A stretch of DNA of 64,000 nt from Roseovarius lutimaris (GCF_900115165.1 NZ_FOVP01000019.1:1-64000), one strand, 5' to 3'. Shown: positions 34,275 through 43,561, counted from the first letter of the stretch. Made by a program: numbers and translations. Notes: a model not told the origin generated them from the letters alone.

Positions 34275-36092
34275 ATGGCAATCGAATCGCAGGCCGGGGC
34301 CTTGTCGCCGGTGATGGTGTTTGCGCTCGTGGGCGCCCTGGGGGTCGGGGCGCAATGGCTGGCCTGGCGGTTGCGCATGCCGGCCATCGTGTTGATGCTT
34401 CTGGCGGGGCTTGCGGTCGGGCCGGGGCTTGGCCTGTTTGATCCGGCGCGCGACATTGGCCCCCTGATGGGCCCGATGGTGGCGATTGCGGTGGCGATCA
34501 TCCTGTTCGAGGGCGGTCTGACCCTCAATATCCAGAGCCTGCGCGGCGCCGCCGAAGGCGTCTGGCGGCTGGTGCTGATCGGCGCGCCAGTGGGCTGGCT
34601 TGGCTCGACGCTGGCGTTGCATTACGCCGCCGGGCTTGGCTGGGGCGTCGCGGCGGTGTTTGGCGGCATCATGATCGTCACCGGCCCGACGGTGATTGCG
34701 CCGCTCCTGCGTCAGGCGCGCCTGGCCCGGCGCCCGGCGCAACTCTTGCAATGGGAGGCCATCGTCAACGATCCTGTCGGCGCGCTCGCTGCCGTTCTGG
34801 CGTTCGAGGTCGTGCTGGTGCTCAACACCTCGGAAACCGCCGTTTCGGCGGTCTGGGCAATGGCGCGCGGCATCACCATCGCGGTGGCGCTCGGGCTGGC
34901 GGCGGGCTGGGGGCTGTCGCGGGTGTTTCGCGATGGCAAAGTCCCCGAATACATGAAAGTGCCGGTGCTTTTCGCCGTTTTGCTGGGGGTTTTTGCCCTT
35001 TCAGACACGGTTTTGCATGAAAGCGGGCTTTTGACCGTCACGATGATGGGGGTCTATATCGCCAATGCCAACCTGCCAAGCTATGCCGAGCTGCGCCGTT
35101 TCAAGGAGCATGCGACGGTCCTGCTGGTTTCGGGGGTGTTCATCCTTCTGGCGGCCTCGATGAATATGGAGGCGCTTGCGCTTCTGGACGCGCGCGCCGC
35201 GCTTTTCGTGGTGGTGACGATCCTTCTGGTGCGCCCTTTGACAGTGCTGCTTTCGCTGATCGGAACAAAACTGCCACTCAACGAGCGCCTTTTGGTGGCC
35301 TTCACTGGCCCGCGCGGCGTGGTTCTTGTGGCGGTGGCGGGGCTGTTTGGCGAACGCCTTGTGGCGCTTGGCTTTGAGGATGCGGCGCGGCTGACGCCGC
35401 TGGCCTTTGCGCTGGTGGCGGCGACGGTGGTGTTGCACGGCTTTTCGCTGCGCCCGATGGGGCAGCTTCTGGGCCTTGCCGGACAGGGCACGCCGGGGGT
35501 CATCATCACCGGGGGCTCGCAATTTGCCACCTCGCTTGGCAAAGCGCTTCAGGCGCTTGAGGTGCCGGTCCTGATCAGCGATCCGAACCGCAGCCATCTG
35601 CGCAGCGCGCGCGAGGCCGGCGTGCCGACGTTCTTTGGCGATATCCTCTCCGAGGCGGCCGAACACGGGGTCGAGATCATGAATTTCGGCCGCATTCTCG
35701 CGATCAGTGACAATGACGCCTATAACACGCTGGTCGCGACCGACCTTGCCCCGGAATTTGGCCGTGACAACGTCTTTCAGCTTAAGCGCGCCAAACAGGA
35801 ATATGCCCGCCATGCCCTGCCGGCCAGTCTTGGCGGGCGCATCATTCTCGGCGATCTGGGGTATAACGCGCTTGCCCGACGCATGACCGAGGGCTGGAGC
35901 GTGCGCACCACCACACTGAGCGACAGCTATGGTTTTGACGACTGGCAAGCCGACAACCCCGATGCGGTGGTCGTGGCGGAGTTTCACAGTTCAGGCGCGC
36001 TGTCGTTCATCACCGACGAGACCAAGCCAAAATGGGCCGCGGGGCACCGGGTTCTGGCGCTTTCTCCGCCACGCAAGGAAAAACCGGCTTAA
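34275..36092 (+). CDS. cation:proton antiporter with TrkA-N domain
   Basis: A 605-residue inner-membrane protein. Residues about 10-390 form 12 or so hydrophobic helices of the CPA1-type Na+/H+ or K+/H+ exchanger, with the family segments GGIMIVTGPTVIAPLL, EAIVNDPVGA (the Asp of the ion site) and FTGPRGVVLV. The C-terminal part (about 400-520) has a TrkA-N/RCK-like nucleotide-binding fold starting GVIITGGSQFATSL, suggesting regulation by NAD(H) or another ligand. Substrate specificity (Na+ or K+) is not readable. It starts 5 bp after dgt, likely the same transcript. Confidence 0.9.
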   Translation: MAIESQAGALSPVMVFALVGALGVGAQWLAWRLRMPAIVLMLLAGLAVGPGLGLFDPARDIGPLMGPMVAIAVAIILFEGGLTLNIQSLRGAAEGVWRLVLIGAPVGWLGSTLALHYAAGLGWGVAAVFGGIMIVTGPTVIAPLLRQARLARRPAQLLQWEAIVNDPVGALAAVLAFEVVLVLNTSETAVSAVWAMARGITIAVALGLAAGWGLSRVFRDGKVPEYMKVPVLFAVLLGVFALSDTVLHESGLLTVTMMGVYIANANLPSYAELRRFKEHATVLLVSGVFILLAASMNMEALALLDARAALFVVVTILLVRPLTVLLSLIGTKLPLNERLLVAFTGPRGVVLVAVAGLFGERLVALGFEDAARLTPLAFALVAATVVLHGFSLRPMGQLLGLAGQGTPGVIITGGSQFATSLGKALQALEVPVLISDPNRSHLRSAREAGVPTFFGDILSEAAEHGVEIMNFGRILAISDNDAYNTLVATDLAPEFGRDNVFQLKRAKQEYARHALPASLGGRIILGDLGYNALARRMTEGWSVRTTTLSDSYGFDDWQADNPDAVVVAEFHSSGALSFITDETKPKWAAGHRVLALSPPRKEKPA

Positions 36093-36169
36093 CCAAATGG
36101 CAAAGTTGAACGGATACTGTCAGAGTGTTAACGATTGCGCGTTAGGGGTTCTGAGGTGGTAATTTAAGC

Positions 36170-36796
36170 GTGCAAGGCAATGCATCCGGCAAAACCGTTC
36201 TGATTGCGTCGGCGGGGTGCGCGGCAGGCCTTACTCTGGCGGGCGGTTTTGCCCGCGCCGGTGCGGGGGTGATCGCGATTGACCGGGATGAAGAGCGCAA
36301 CATCGCGCTGGCCCGCCTGAATCCGGGCCGGATAGAAACCCTGCGGCTTGATGTTTTGCGCCCCCGCCAGTGCCAGGAATTGGGCGATATCTGGCAGGAC
36401 ACACCGATAGATCTTTTGATCCACCTTCAGGCGCTGCGCGATCCAACCCGGCTCGGCGCGGCGATCGCCAGTATCCCGGCGCTCACGCGCGCGCTTGCGC
36501 AGGGGTTGCGGTGCGGCAAGGGCAAGGTTCTGCTGGTCTATGACATGCCCGCAGGCAACGCCCCGGCCGAACACCATGCCTATCGCTCGGCCCTGGGGGA
36601 TCTTGCCCCCCTGATGCAGGCTGAGATGGGCACGGGCTTTGCGATCAACGCGCTGCGTCTGGATAAATCCGATCCGAAGATGGCGCCGACGCGGCGCGCA
36701 CCTGGCGCGCTTTTGCTGGCGGCGCTGTATCTTGATCGCGCCGGGGCGGGCGGGGCCTGTGGGTCGGTTCTGACGGTTTGCGCGCCCGGCGATTGA
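36170..36796 (+). CDS. degenerate SDR-like protein
   Basis: A 208-residue protein with a Rossmann-like N-terminus (KTVLIASAGCAAGLTLAGGFARAGAGVIAID) reminiscent of short-chain dehydrogenases. The GxxxGxG loop is replaced by SAGCAAG, and the YxxxK catalytic pair is reduced to YRSAL with no Lys. It therefore is unlikely to be an active reductase in the usual way. The start is a GTG at 36170 after a GGTGG-type Shine-Dalgarno; no closer ATG is in frame. It precedes argS by 75 bp. Confidence 0.7.
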   Translation: MQGNASGKTVLIASAGCAAGLTLAGGFARAGAGVIAIDRDEERNIALARLNPGRIETLRLDVLRPRQCQELGDIWQDTPIDLLIHLQALRDPTRLGAAIASIPALTRALAQGLRCGKGKVLLVYDMPAGNAPAEHHAYRSALGDLAPLMQAEMGTGFAINALRLDKSDPKMAPTRRAPGALLLAALYLDRAGAGGACGSVLTVCAPGD

Positions 36797-36871
36797 TCCG
36801 GTGATTGATCCGGCGATTGACGCCCCGGCTGTCAGTGGTAAACCAGCGCGCAACGCAGCAAGGAACATCCG

Positions 36872-38617
36872 ATGAATCTGTTTACCGATATCCGCAGCCT
36901 CGTGCTTGACACCCTGGCCCAGATGCAGACCGGGGGCAGCCTGCCCGAGGGGCTTGATCTGTCCAATGTCACGGTCGAGCCGCCGCGCGATCCGGCGCAT
37001 GGCGACATGGCAACCAATGCGGCGATGGTTCTGGCCAAGCCTGCGGGCCTCAAACCGCGCGAGATTGCCGAGGCGCTTGCCGCGCTTCTGGCCAAGGACG
37101 CGCGCATCACCAGCGCCGAGGTGGCCGGGCCGGGTTTTTTGAACCTGCGGCTGGCGGTCTCGCTCTGGCATGATGTTGCCCGCGCAGCCCTTGGCACGGG
37201 CAAGGATTTTGGCCGCTCGAACATGGGGCAGGGCAAGCGCGTCAATGTCGAATACGTCAGCGCCAACCCCACCGGCCCGCTGCATGTGGGCCACACCCGT
37301 GGCGCGGTGTTTGGCGATGCTTTGGCAAGCCTGCTTGATTTCACCGGCCATGAGGTCACGCGCGAATATTACATCAACGATGGCGGTGCGCAGGTCGATG
37401 TGCTCGCGCGGTCGGTCTATCTGCGCTATCTTGAGGCGCATGGCACGGCGGTGGCTTTTCCCGATGGCACCTATCCCGGCGATTACCTGATCGAGGTCGG
37501 TCAGGCCCTCAAGGACAAGGTCGGCGCCGCCTATGTCGATCAGCCCGAAGAAGTCTGGCTTGACGAGGTGCGCAATTTCGGCACCGAGGCGATGATGGCG
37601 CTTATCCGCGCCGATCTTAAATCGCTTGGCGTGGAAATGGACGTGTTCTATTCCGAGAAATCGCTGTATGGCACCGGTCTGATCGAGGCGGCGCTTGCGG
37701 CGCTCGATGCCAAGGGGCTTATCTATGAGGGCGTGCTTGAGCCGCCCAAAGGCAAGCTTCCCGACGATTGGGAGCCGCGCGAACAGACGCTGTTCCGCTC
37801 CACCGCGCATGGCGATGACGTTGATCGCCCGGTCAAGAAATCCGATGGCGGCTGGACCTATTTCGCGCCTGATATTGCCTATCACTTTGACAAGGTCAAC
37901 CGTGGCTTTGACATGCTGATCGACGTGCTTGGCGCCGATCATGGTGGCTATGTCAAACGGATGAAGGCCGCCGTCAGCGCCTTGTCGGACGGGCGCGTGC
38001 CGCTTGATATCAAACTCTGCCAACTGGTGAAGCTTTACAAGAATGGCGAGCCGTTCAAGATGTCCAAGCGGGCAGGGACCTTTGTCACCCTGCGCGATGT
38101 GGTCGATCTTGTGGGCGCCGATGTGACCCGCTTTGTGATGCTGACGCGCAAGAACGACGCGCCGCTTGATTTCGATTTCGACAAGGTGCTGGAACAGTCC
38201 AAGGACAATCCGGTGTTTTACGTGCAATACGCCAATGCGCGGGTCAATTCGGTGCTGCGCAAGGCCGCCGAGGCCGGGATTGACGTGAGCGATGCGGCCC
38301 TTGCGGCGGCGGATCTGTCGATCCTGACCCATGAGGCGGAATTGAACGTGGCCAGAAAGCTGGCTGAATGGCCGCGTCTTGTGGAAATTGCCGGGCGCAC
38401 CAACGAGCCGCATCGCGTGGCGTTTTACCTCTATGATCTGGCCAGCGATCTGCACGCTTTGTGGAACCGTGGCCATGACGATGCCAGCCTGCGATTCCTG
38501 CAAGACGGTGATCCGGCCACGTCACAGGCGAAAATCGCCCTTGTGCGTGCCGTAACCGTTGTTATTTCCGCAGGTCTTGGTATTCTTGGTGTCACTCCGG
38601 CTGAAGAGATGCGGTAA
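36872..38617 (+). CDS. argS: arginyl-tRNA synthetase
   Basis: A 581-residue class I aminoacyl-tRNA synthetase that charges tRNA-Arg. The HIGH-type motif is [17 protein letters not shown] (about residue 131) and the KMSKS-type motif is FKMSKRAGT (about 394). The N-terminal add-1 domain and the C-terminal DALR helical domain with its RLVE and LWN parts are present. The length is normal. A clear AAGGA Shine-Dalgarno precedes the ATG at 36872. It opens a + strand run through scpB. Confidence 0.97.
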   Translation: MNLFTDIRSLVLDTLAQMQTGGSLPEGLDLSNVTVEPPRDPAHGDMATNAAMVLAKPAGLKPREIAEALAALLAKDARITSAEVAGPGFLNLRLAVSLWHDVARAALGTGKDFGRSNMGQGKRVNVEYVSANPTGPLHVGHTRGAVFGDALASLLDFTGHEVTREYYINDGGAQVDVLARSVYLRYLEAHGTAVAFPDGTYPGDYLIEVGQALKDKVGAAYVDQPEEVWLDEVRNFGTEAMMALIRADLKSLGVEMDVFYSEKSLYGTGLIEAALAALDAKGLIYEGVLEPPKGKLPDDWEPREQTLFRSTAHGDDVDRPVKKSDGGWTYFAPDIAYHFDKVNRGFDMLIDVLGADHGGYVKRMKAAVSALSDGRVPLDIKLCQLVKLYKNGEPFKMSKRAGTFVTLRDVVDLVGADVTRFVMLTRKNDAPLDFDFDKVLEQSKDNPVFYVQYANARVNSVLRKAAEAGIDVSDAALAAADLSILTHEAELNVARKLAEWPRLVEIAGRTNEPHRVAFYLYDLASDLHALWNRGHDDASLRFLQDGDPATSQAKIALVRAVTVVISAGLGILGVTPAEEMR

Positions 38618-38701
38618 CAAATCGCACAGGCAGACGCCGGGGATGAGGCAGATCATCAACTCCCCGGCGGCTATGTATCGCCGGTGAAAAAGAGGCGGAC
38701 C

Positions 38702-39640
38702 ATGGCACAGATGCAGGATGCGCAGTATAATGCTGCGCCGGATCGGGCGAATGTCCTTGTTAAACTGACGAATTTTACGGGCGCGGCCTTGTCGCTTGCG
38801 CTGATTGTTGGCGTTGCGGGCTGGGGCTACAAACTTCTTGTGCGCGACGTCTCCGGTGTGCCGGTGGTGCGCGCCGCCGAAGGGCCGATGCGGGTGCAAC
38901 CCGCCGATCCCGGCGGGAGCGCGGCCCAGCACCAGGGCTTGTCGGTGAACAATGTCGCCGCCGAAGGCACCGCTGCGGCCCCGGCTGACCGGCTTGTGCT
39001 GGCCCCGCCGCCGCTTGAGTTGACGCTTGAGGATGTGCCGTCGGCGACCGCCGCAGAGATAGAACAGGCCGAAGCGACACCCATGGCGGAGGCCGGGGAA
39101 AGCGATCCGACCGCACCACCGGAAACCGTGCAAAATGCCGCGATCAGCACTCTGGTCGAGCAGCTTACCGAAGGTGTACCGCCGATTTCCGGCCTGGAAG
39201 AGGCGCCCGCCGTCACGCCGGAACCCGAAGAAATTGCCGCACCGGCCCCCGTCAAAGGGGGTATAGGCACATCCCTGCGCCCACGTCTGCGCCCGGCGAA
39301 ATTGACCAGCGTCCCCGAGGCGGTGGCCCTGGCCGTGGCCGCCGCGCAATCGGCCCCGGCCGCCGAAGTGAACCCCGACACGATCGCCGTCGGCACCCGC
39401 CTGGCGCAATTGGGCGCGTTTGATTCCCCCGAGGTGGCACGCGGCGAATGGGATCGTCTGTTGGTCAAGTTTGGTGTTTTCCTTGAGGGAAAACAACGTG
39501 TTATTCAGCGTGCTGAAAGTGGCGGACGCACCTTTTATCGGTTGCGGGCTATGGGCTTTGCCGATCTTGGCGAAGCGCGCCGGTTCTGTTCTGCGCTCGT
39601 GGCGGAACGCGCCGAATGCATCCCGGTGGTCACCCGGTGA
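38702..39640 (+). CDS. SPOR-domain membrane protein
   Basis: A 312-residue single-pass inner-membrane protein. A cytoplasmic N-terminus is followed by a transmembrane segment at about residues 25-45 (FTGAALSLALIVGVAGWGYKL). A long Ala/Pro/Glu-rich periplasmic linker leads to a C-terminal SPOR domain (GTRLAQLGAFDSPEVARGEWD ... YRLRAMGFADLGEARRFC), which binds denuded peptidoglycan at division sites. A Shine-Dalgarno (AGAGGCGG) supports the ATG at 38702. It overlaps the nagZ start by 4 bp. Confidence 0.88.
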   Translation: MAQMQDAQYNAAPDRANVLVKLTNFTGAALSLALIVGVAGWGYKLLVRDVSGVPVVRAAEGPMRVQPADPGGSAAQHQGLSVNNVAAEGTAAAPADRLVLAPPPLELTLEDVPSATAAEIEQAEATPMAEAGESDPTAPPETVQNAAISTLVEQLTEGVPPISGLEEAPAVTPEPEEIAAPAPVKGGIGTSLRPRLRPAKLTSVPEAVALAVAAAQSAPAAEVNPDTIAVGTRLAQLGAFDSPEVARGEWDRLLVKFGVFLEGKQRVIQRAESGGRTFYRLRAMGFADLGEARRFCSALVAERAECIPVVTR

Positions 39641-40644
39641 CACGCTTTGGCGCGACCATTCTGGATGCCGAAGGCCTGCGCCTGAGCACAGAGGAAAAGA
39701 CGTTCTTTGCCGAGGCTGATCCGTTTGGCTTTATCCTGTTCGCGCGCAATATCGACAGCCCTGAACAGGTGCGCGCGCTTTGCGCCGAGATGCGCGACGC
39801 GGTCGGGCGCGCGGCCCCGATCACCATTGATCAGGAAGGCGGGCGCGTACAGCGCCTGCGCGCCCCGACCTGGCGCGATTGGCCCGCGCCGCTTGATCAG
39901 GTCAAGGCCGCAGGTGAACACGCCGAAGCGGTGATGTATCTGCGCTATCGCCTGATTGCGGATGAATTGCACAGCCTTGGCATCGACAGCAATTGCGCGC
40001 CTCTGGTCGATGTGGCCGGCCCCGCCACCCATCCGTTTTTGCAGAACCGCTGTTACGGATTTGACGCCGACACCGTCGCGCGCATCGGGCGGGCAGTGGC
40101 CAATGGCCTGCTTGATGGCGGTGTTCTGCCGGTGCTCAAGCATATCCCCGGCCATGGCCGCGCGCAGGTCGACAGCCATCTCGATTTGCCGATGGTGGAT
40201 GCGCCCCATGACCTGTTGTCGCAAACCGATTTCGCGCCGTTTGCCGCGCTCAATGACCTGCCTTTGGGGATGACGGCGCATCTGGTCTATTCCGCGATTG
40301 ATCCGCACCCCGCCACCACCTCGGCGCGGATGATGCGGCTGATCCGTGAAGAGATCGGCTTTGACGGGCTGATCATGACCGATGACATTTCGATGAAGGC
40401 GTTGCGCGGCTCGCTGACGGATCTGTCGCGCGCCTCGATCGAGGCGGGTTGTGACGTGATCCTGCATTGCAACGGCACTCTGGAGGAGCGCCGCGAGGTG
40501 GCCGAGGCCGCCGGGCGTATGACCGAGGTCGCGCAAAGCCGCGCAGAACGCGCCCTTGGCGCGCGCAAAACCCCCGACTCTGTTGACATTCCGGCCCTAT
40601 CGGCAAAGCTTGACGCGCTGATAAACGGGCATGTGGATGACTGA
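39637..40644 (+). CDS. nagZ: beta-N-acetylhexosaminidase NagZ
   Basis: A 335-residue glycoside hydrolase family 3 enzyme that removes GlcNAc from cell-wall muropeptides during recycling. Motifs: ITIDQEGGRVQRL (about 63), KHIPGHGRAQVDSH (about 171; mobile catalytic His/Asp loop) and GLIMTDDISMKAL (nucleophile Asp in TDD). I chose the GTG at 39637, which overlaps the preceding stop in GTGA and fits homologue starts. An ATG at 39616 lies well inside the SPOR gene and is less likely. The stop overlaps scpA by a few bases. Confidence 0.93.
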   Translation: MTRFGATILDAEGLRLSTEEKTFFAEADPFGFILFARNIDSPEQVRALCAEMRDAVGRAAPITIDQEGGRVQRLRAPTWRDWPAPLDQVKAAGEHAEAVMYLRYRLIADELHSLGIDSNCAPLVDVAGPATHPFLQNRCYGFDADTVARIGRAVANGLLDGGVLPVLKHIPGHGRAQVDSHLDLPMVDAPHDLLSQTDFAPFAALNDLPLGMTAHLVYSAIDPHPATTSARMMRLIREEIGFDGLIMTDDISMKALRGSLTDLSRASIEAGCDVILHCNGTLEERREVAEAAGRMTEVAQSRAERALGARKTPDSVDIPALSAKLDALINGHVDD

Positions 40645-41425
40645 GAACGACTTTAGCGACGCGGACAAGCCGAGCGAGGTGGCCGAACGGCTGGCCGCCG
40701 AGGCGCTGATCGTCGATGTCGACGGGTTTGAAGGCCCGCTTGATCTGTTGCTGACGCTGAGCCGCACCCAAAAGGTCGATCTGCGCAAGATTTCGGTGCT
40801 TGAACTGGCGCGGCAATATCTGACCTTCGTGGAAAAGGCCAAGGCGCTCCGACTTGAACTGGCGGCGGATTATTTGGTGATGGCGGCCTGGCTCGCCTTT
40901 CTGAAATCGCGGCTGTTGTTGCCGCCGGACCCGAACGAAGAGGGGCCATCGGGCGAAGAGCTTGCCGCGCATCTGGCGTTTCAGCTAGAGCGATTGCAGG
41001 CGATGCGCGATTGCGCCGCGCGCCTGATGGGGCGTGATCGCCTTGGGCGCGATTTCTTCGCCCGTGGCCTGCCCGAAGACGTGACCCGCCTGCGCCGCGT
41101 GACCTATTCCGCGACTCTTCTCGATCTGATGCAGGGCTATGCCCGCATCCGCACCCGCGACGAATTTCGCCCCTTCGTGATGGACCGCGATGCGATTTTC
41201 ACCATGGAACAGGCGCTTGATCGGCTGCGCGGGTTGATCGGCTATGCGGGCACCTGGACCGATATTTCAACCTATCTGCCCGACGGGTTCACCACCGATC
41301 CCGCGCGGCGTCGTTCGGCCACCGCTTCGACCTTCGCGGCCTCGCTTGAACTGGTGAAAGAGGGGCGTGCCGAGCTTCGACAATCAGATGCATTCGCACC
41401 GATCGAGCTGCGCCGGAGAGATTAA
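40637..41425 (+). CDS. scpA: segregation and condensation protein A
   Basis: A 262-residue ScpA kleisin that bridges SMC dimers in chromosome condensation. The N-terminal part has the kleisin signature FEGPLDLLLTLSRTQKVDLRKISVLELA and the middle YLVMAAWLAFLKSRLLLP. It works with ScpB, encoded next. An in-frame ATG at 40631 (two codons upstream) is an alternative start; both overlap the nagZ end. Confidence 0.94.
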   Translation: MTENDFSDADKPSEVAERLAAEALIVDVDGFEGPLDLLLTLSRTQKVDLRKISVLELARQYLTFVEKAKALRLELAADYLVMAAWLAFLKSRLLLPPDPNEEGPSGEELAAHLAFQLERLQAMRDCAARLMGRDRLGRDFFARGLPEDVTRLRRVTYSATLLDLMQGYARIRTRDEFRPFVMDRDAIFTMEQALDRLRGLIGYAGTWTDISTYLPDGFTTDPARRRSATASTFAASLELVKEGRAELRQSDAFAPIELRRRD

Positions 41426-41429
41426 GATC

Positions 41430-42092
41430 ATGCCGCAAGATGATGTAAAAACAGAAGAAAGCCTGTTCGAGGCCCCGCCGATTGCCGAACAGGAGCGCAT
41501 GGTCGAAGCGATCCTTTTCGCCAGTGCCGTGCCGGTGACCACCAAAGAGCTTGCGGCGAGGATGCCACATGGCTCTGACCCGGCCGAGGCGCTTGTCTAT
41601 CTGCGCAAACGCTACGAGGGGCGCGGCGTGCGGGTGGTCAAGATCGGCGATGCCTGGGCGATGCGCACGGCGCCAGATCTTGGGTTCTTGATGAGCCGGG
41701 AAACCGTCGAGACCCGCAAGTTGTCGCGCGCGGCGATCGAGACATTGGCGATCATCGCCTATCACCAACCCGTCACCCGCGCCGAGATTGAGGAAATTCG
41801 CGGCGTCTCGGTGAGCCGGGGCACGGTCGATCAATTGCTTGAAATGGAATGGATCCGGTTCGGACGGCGCAAGATGACGCCGGGGCGACCGGTGACCTTT
41901 GTGGTGACACAGGAATTCCTCGATCACTTCGGCCTTGAATCGGCGCGCGATCTGCCAGGGCTTAAAGAGCTGCGCGCGGCCGGGCTTTTGGAGAACCGCC
42001 CGCCGCCGGGGCTTATGCCGCAAATGGGCGAGGGCGATGAAGACAGCGCCGAGGAAACCGCCGAGGGGCAGAACGAGTTGTTCGAGGATTGA
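41430..42092 (+). CDS. scpB: segregation and condensation protein B
   Basis: A 220-residue ScpB with two winged-helix domains: MVEAILFASAVPVTTKELAARMP and AAIETLAIIAYHQPVTRAEIEEIRGVS, followed by RGTVDQLLEMEWI. The acidic C-terminus (EGDEDSAEETAEGQNELFED) is common in alphaproteobacteria. It starts 4 bp after scpA and closes the argS-scpB run. The ATG at 41430 is chosen over an earlier in-frame codon because it begins the homologous part. Confidence 0.94.
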   Translation: MPQDDVKTEESLFEAPPIAEQERMVEAILFASAVPVTTKELAARMPHGSDPAEALVYLRKRYEGRGVRVVKIGDAWAMRTAPDLGFLMSRETVETRKLSRAAIETLAIIAYHQPVTRAEIEEIRGVSVSRGTVDQLLEMEWIRFGRRKMTPGRPVTFVVTQEFLDHFGLESARDLPGLKELRAAGLLENRPPPGLMPQMGEGDEDSAEETAEGQNELFED

Positions 42093-42118
42093 TCGCCGCC
42101 GCCAGGTGTTTGATCCCG

Positions 42119-42250
42119 GCTAGTGATGGTGCGACCCGCGGAACGACCACGGCTTTCCTCGAAGCCCTGATCAGTGCTGTTCCAAACAAGATCCATACCG
42201 TATTCACCGGCAGGGGCATCCGATTCAAGCTGCCGCTACGTTACAGAGCC
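42119..42250 (+). pseudogene. IS481-like transposase remnant
   Basis: A short open stretch translates to SDGATRGTTTAFLEALISAV followed by PNKIHTVFTGRGIRFKLPLR, which lines up with the integrase core of IS481-family transposases, where the corresponding string is AVPYKVHTVLTDNGIQFTFP. The catalytic DNG is replaced by GRG, and both flanks of the gene are gone. It lies 27 bp past scpB and 49 bp before the Hint gene stop. It marks a past transposition next to the accessory block. Confidence 0.65.
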
Positions 42251-42298
42251 GGACAGATTCAACCTCGGTTCAACCCATCAGATGCCGGGACTGAATAT

Positions 42299-42793
42299 CT
42301 AGGCGGCTTTTGCCAGAGGGCGCAGTGTTTCGCTGGCCAGTTCGAGGCCATCCACGTAAAGCACATGCGTGCGATCAAACCCGAGAGTGTAAAGCGTCAT
42401 CTCGCATTCCTCGATCAGGGTGACGAATTCGCCATCCACCAGCCGCGCGGCAGGCACCATCGCCTGGGTCGCCCCGAACAGCGCCTTGGCCCGCCAATCG
42501 CGCACCAGGATCTGTTGATCGGCCGGCAGGGTCACGTCACGCTCGGGCCGGGTATGGCCAAGTGATCCGGCCTTGATCCGCACGGCGCGGGTGGTGATGG
42601 TTCGCGTATCGACCCGCTTGACCACGGCCATGCCGCTATCGCGGGTGATCACCCGGTCGCCGGGGCGAATATCGCCGACGCGCTTTTCACCATCGAGTGT
42701 GAGAATGATGCTATCGGCCGCAAGGCCAGCTGGAGTCATGGGGGCCATGACGGCAATTGTGCCGTCCGAGCGCCCGACCGTTTTCGGTTTCAT
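42299..42793 (-). CDS. stand-alone Hint (Hedgehog/intein) domain protein
   Basis: A 164-residue protein, essentially a single Hint domain: AADSIILTLDGEKRVGDIRPGDRVITRDSG near residue 25, then LPADQQILVRDWRA near 90 and FDRTHVLYVDGLELAS near 139. Hint domains catalyse protein splicing or self-cleavage, but the usual start Cys/Ser at the domain N-terminus is not obvious here and no extein flanks it, so the activity is doubtful. Such small Hint proteins recur in Rhodobacterales. The gene is minus strand, monocistronic, upstream of tRNA-Leu. Confidence 0.8.
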   Translation of the reverse strand: MKPKTVGRSDGTIAVMAPMTPAGLAADSIILTLDGEKRVGDIRPGDRVITRDSGMAVVKRVDTRTITTRAVRIKAGSLGHTRPERDVTLPADQQILVRDWRAKALFGATQAMVPAARLVDGEFVTLIEECEMTLYTLGFDRTHVLYVDGLELASETLRPLAKAA

Positions 42794-42946
42794 GGCGTTT
42801 CTCGCTTTGTTACTGCCTCAGTTTTGACACCATAATATGGCAAGAATGGGTTAATGTCCTGCCTTTTTTTTGCCTTACCAAGTTGATGCATCTGGCTCAT
42901 TTTCCCCTCGCATCTGGTGAAAGGCTTTGCTAGATACCGCGCCAGT

Positions 42947-43030
42947 GCGGGTGTGGCGGAATTGGTAGACGCACCAGATTTAGGTTCTGGCGCCTTTGGC
43001 GTGGGGGTTCGAGTCCCTTCACCCGCACCA
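42947..43030 (+). tRNA. tRNA-Leu (anticodon TAG)
   Basis: An 84-nt type II tRNA. Acceptor arms GCGGGTG and CACCCGC pair fully; the anticodon arm is CCAGA-TTTAGGT-TCTGG, giving TAG; a variable arm GCCTTTGGC and a T-arm GGGGGTTCGAGTCCCTT follow. The 3' CCA is encoded. It is immediately followed by the lanthipeptide precursor gene (153 bp), a common site for island insertion, although I found no repeated 3' end of this tRNA in the window. Confidence 0.97.
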
Positions 43031-43183
43031 TTTTCAGTTGACCTATTGTTTTGGCGACGTGAGGTTGGTTCCGGTGCGAGGGCACTGCGGCGCAATGCGC
43101 GATCCACCAGCGTTGGCGCCAGTGATGACATTGACCGTGAATTGTGGTAATCATTGCCCTATATTTCATGGAGACTCTTTAAA

Positions 43184-43441
43184 ATGACCCAAATAACGCA
43201 AGATCAACTCAGCTCTTTCATTGATGCCGTAAAGGCAAATCCAGCCCTCAAGCAAAACCTCGTCGGGACCGACACGCTTGACTCTGTGGTCGTTGCCGCA
43301 AAGCAGATGGGATTTGATTTTTCCGCTGATGATTTGGTGAAAAAGGCACAGATGGAGGTTTCGGAATGGGAGTTGGAAGGCTGCTGCGCGAGTACCGGCA
43401 CCGTCAAGACCGGGATCAGCTTGTGCAAGGACTGCGAGTGA
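43184..43441 (+). CDS. Nif11-type lanthipeptide precursor
   Basis: An 85-residue peptide. Residues 1-66 form a Nif11-like leader: DQLSSFIDAVKANPALKQ, then VVVAAKQMGFDFSADDL, the conserved Nif11 helices that dock RiPP enzymes. The core (67-85) is CCASTGTVKTGISLCKDCE, with cysteines at 67, 68, 81 and 84 and Ser/Thr at 70, 71, 73, 76 and 79 as dehydration candidates. The leader ends WELEG, without the usual GG or GA. The ATG at 43184 has GGAG 11-14 bases upstream; an earlier in-frame start (43154) adds ten residues not typical of Nif11 leaders. The stop faces the LanM gene, which lies on the opposite strand with 162 bp between stops. I infer it is the LanM substrate. Confidence 0.82.
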   Translation: MTQITQDQLSSFIDAVKANPALKQNLVGTDTLDSVVVAAKQMGFDFSADDLVKKAQMEVSEWELEGCCASTGTVKTGISLCKDCE

Positions 43442-43540
43442 CAATCGGCTGACACGCCAGAAACGCCTGCACGCGCAGGGTGCTGTTCTTGCGGGGCATG
43501 ACCGGGGGCTGTTCGCTATCAAAGGTGGCGCGTAACGATT

Positions 43541-43561
43541 GCCGCACCGCGCGGGTGCGGC
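43541..43561. terminator. hairpin between precursor and LanM stops
   Basis: GCCGCACC (43541-43548) pairs with GGTGCGGC (43554-43561) around GCGCG. It sits in the middle of the 162-bp convergent gap and could limit read-through in both directions. No U-run. Confidence 0.45.

Noticed and set aside
36164..38503. 779-codon minus-strand frame over argS
   Set aside because: Long only because of high GC; no domain, and it lies wholly over well-supported genes.
42790..43131. Minus-strand 113-codon frame across tRNA-Leu
   Set aside because: It is the reverse reading of the tRNA gene (GEGTRTPTPKAPEPKSG), a well-known false gene pattern.
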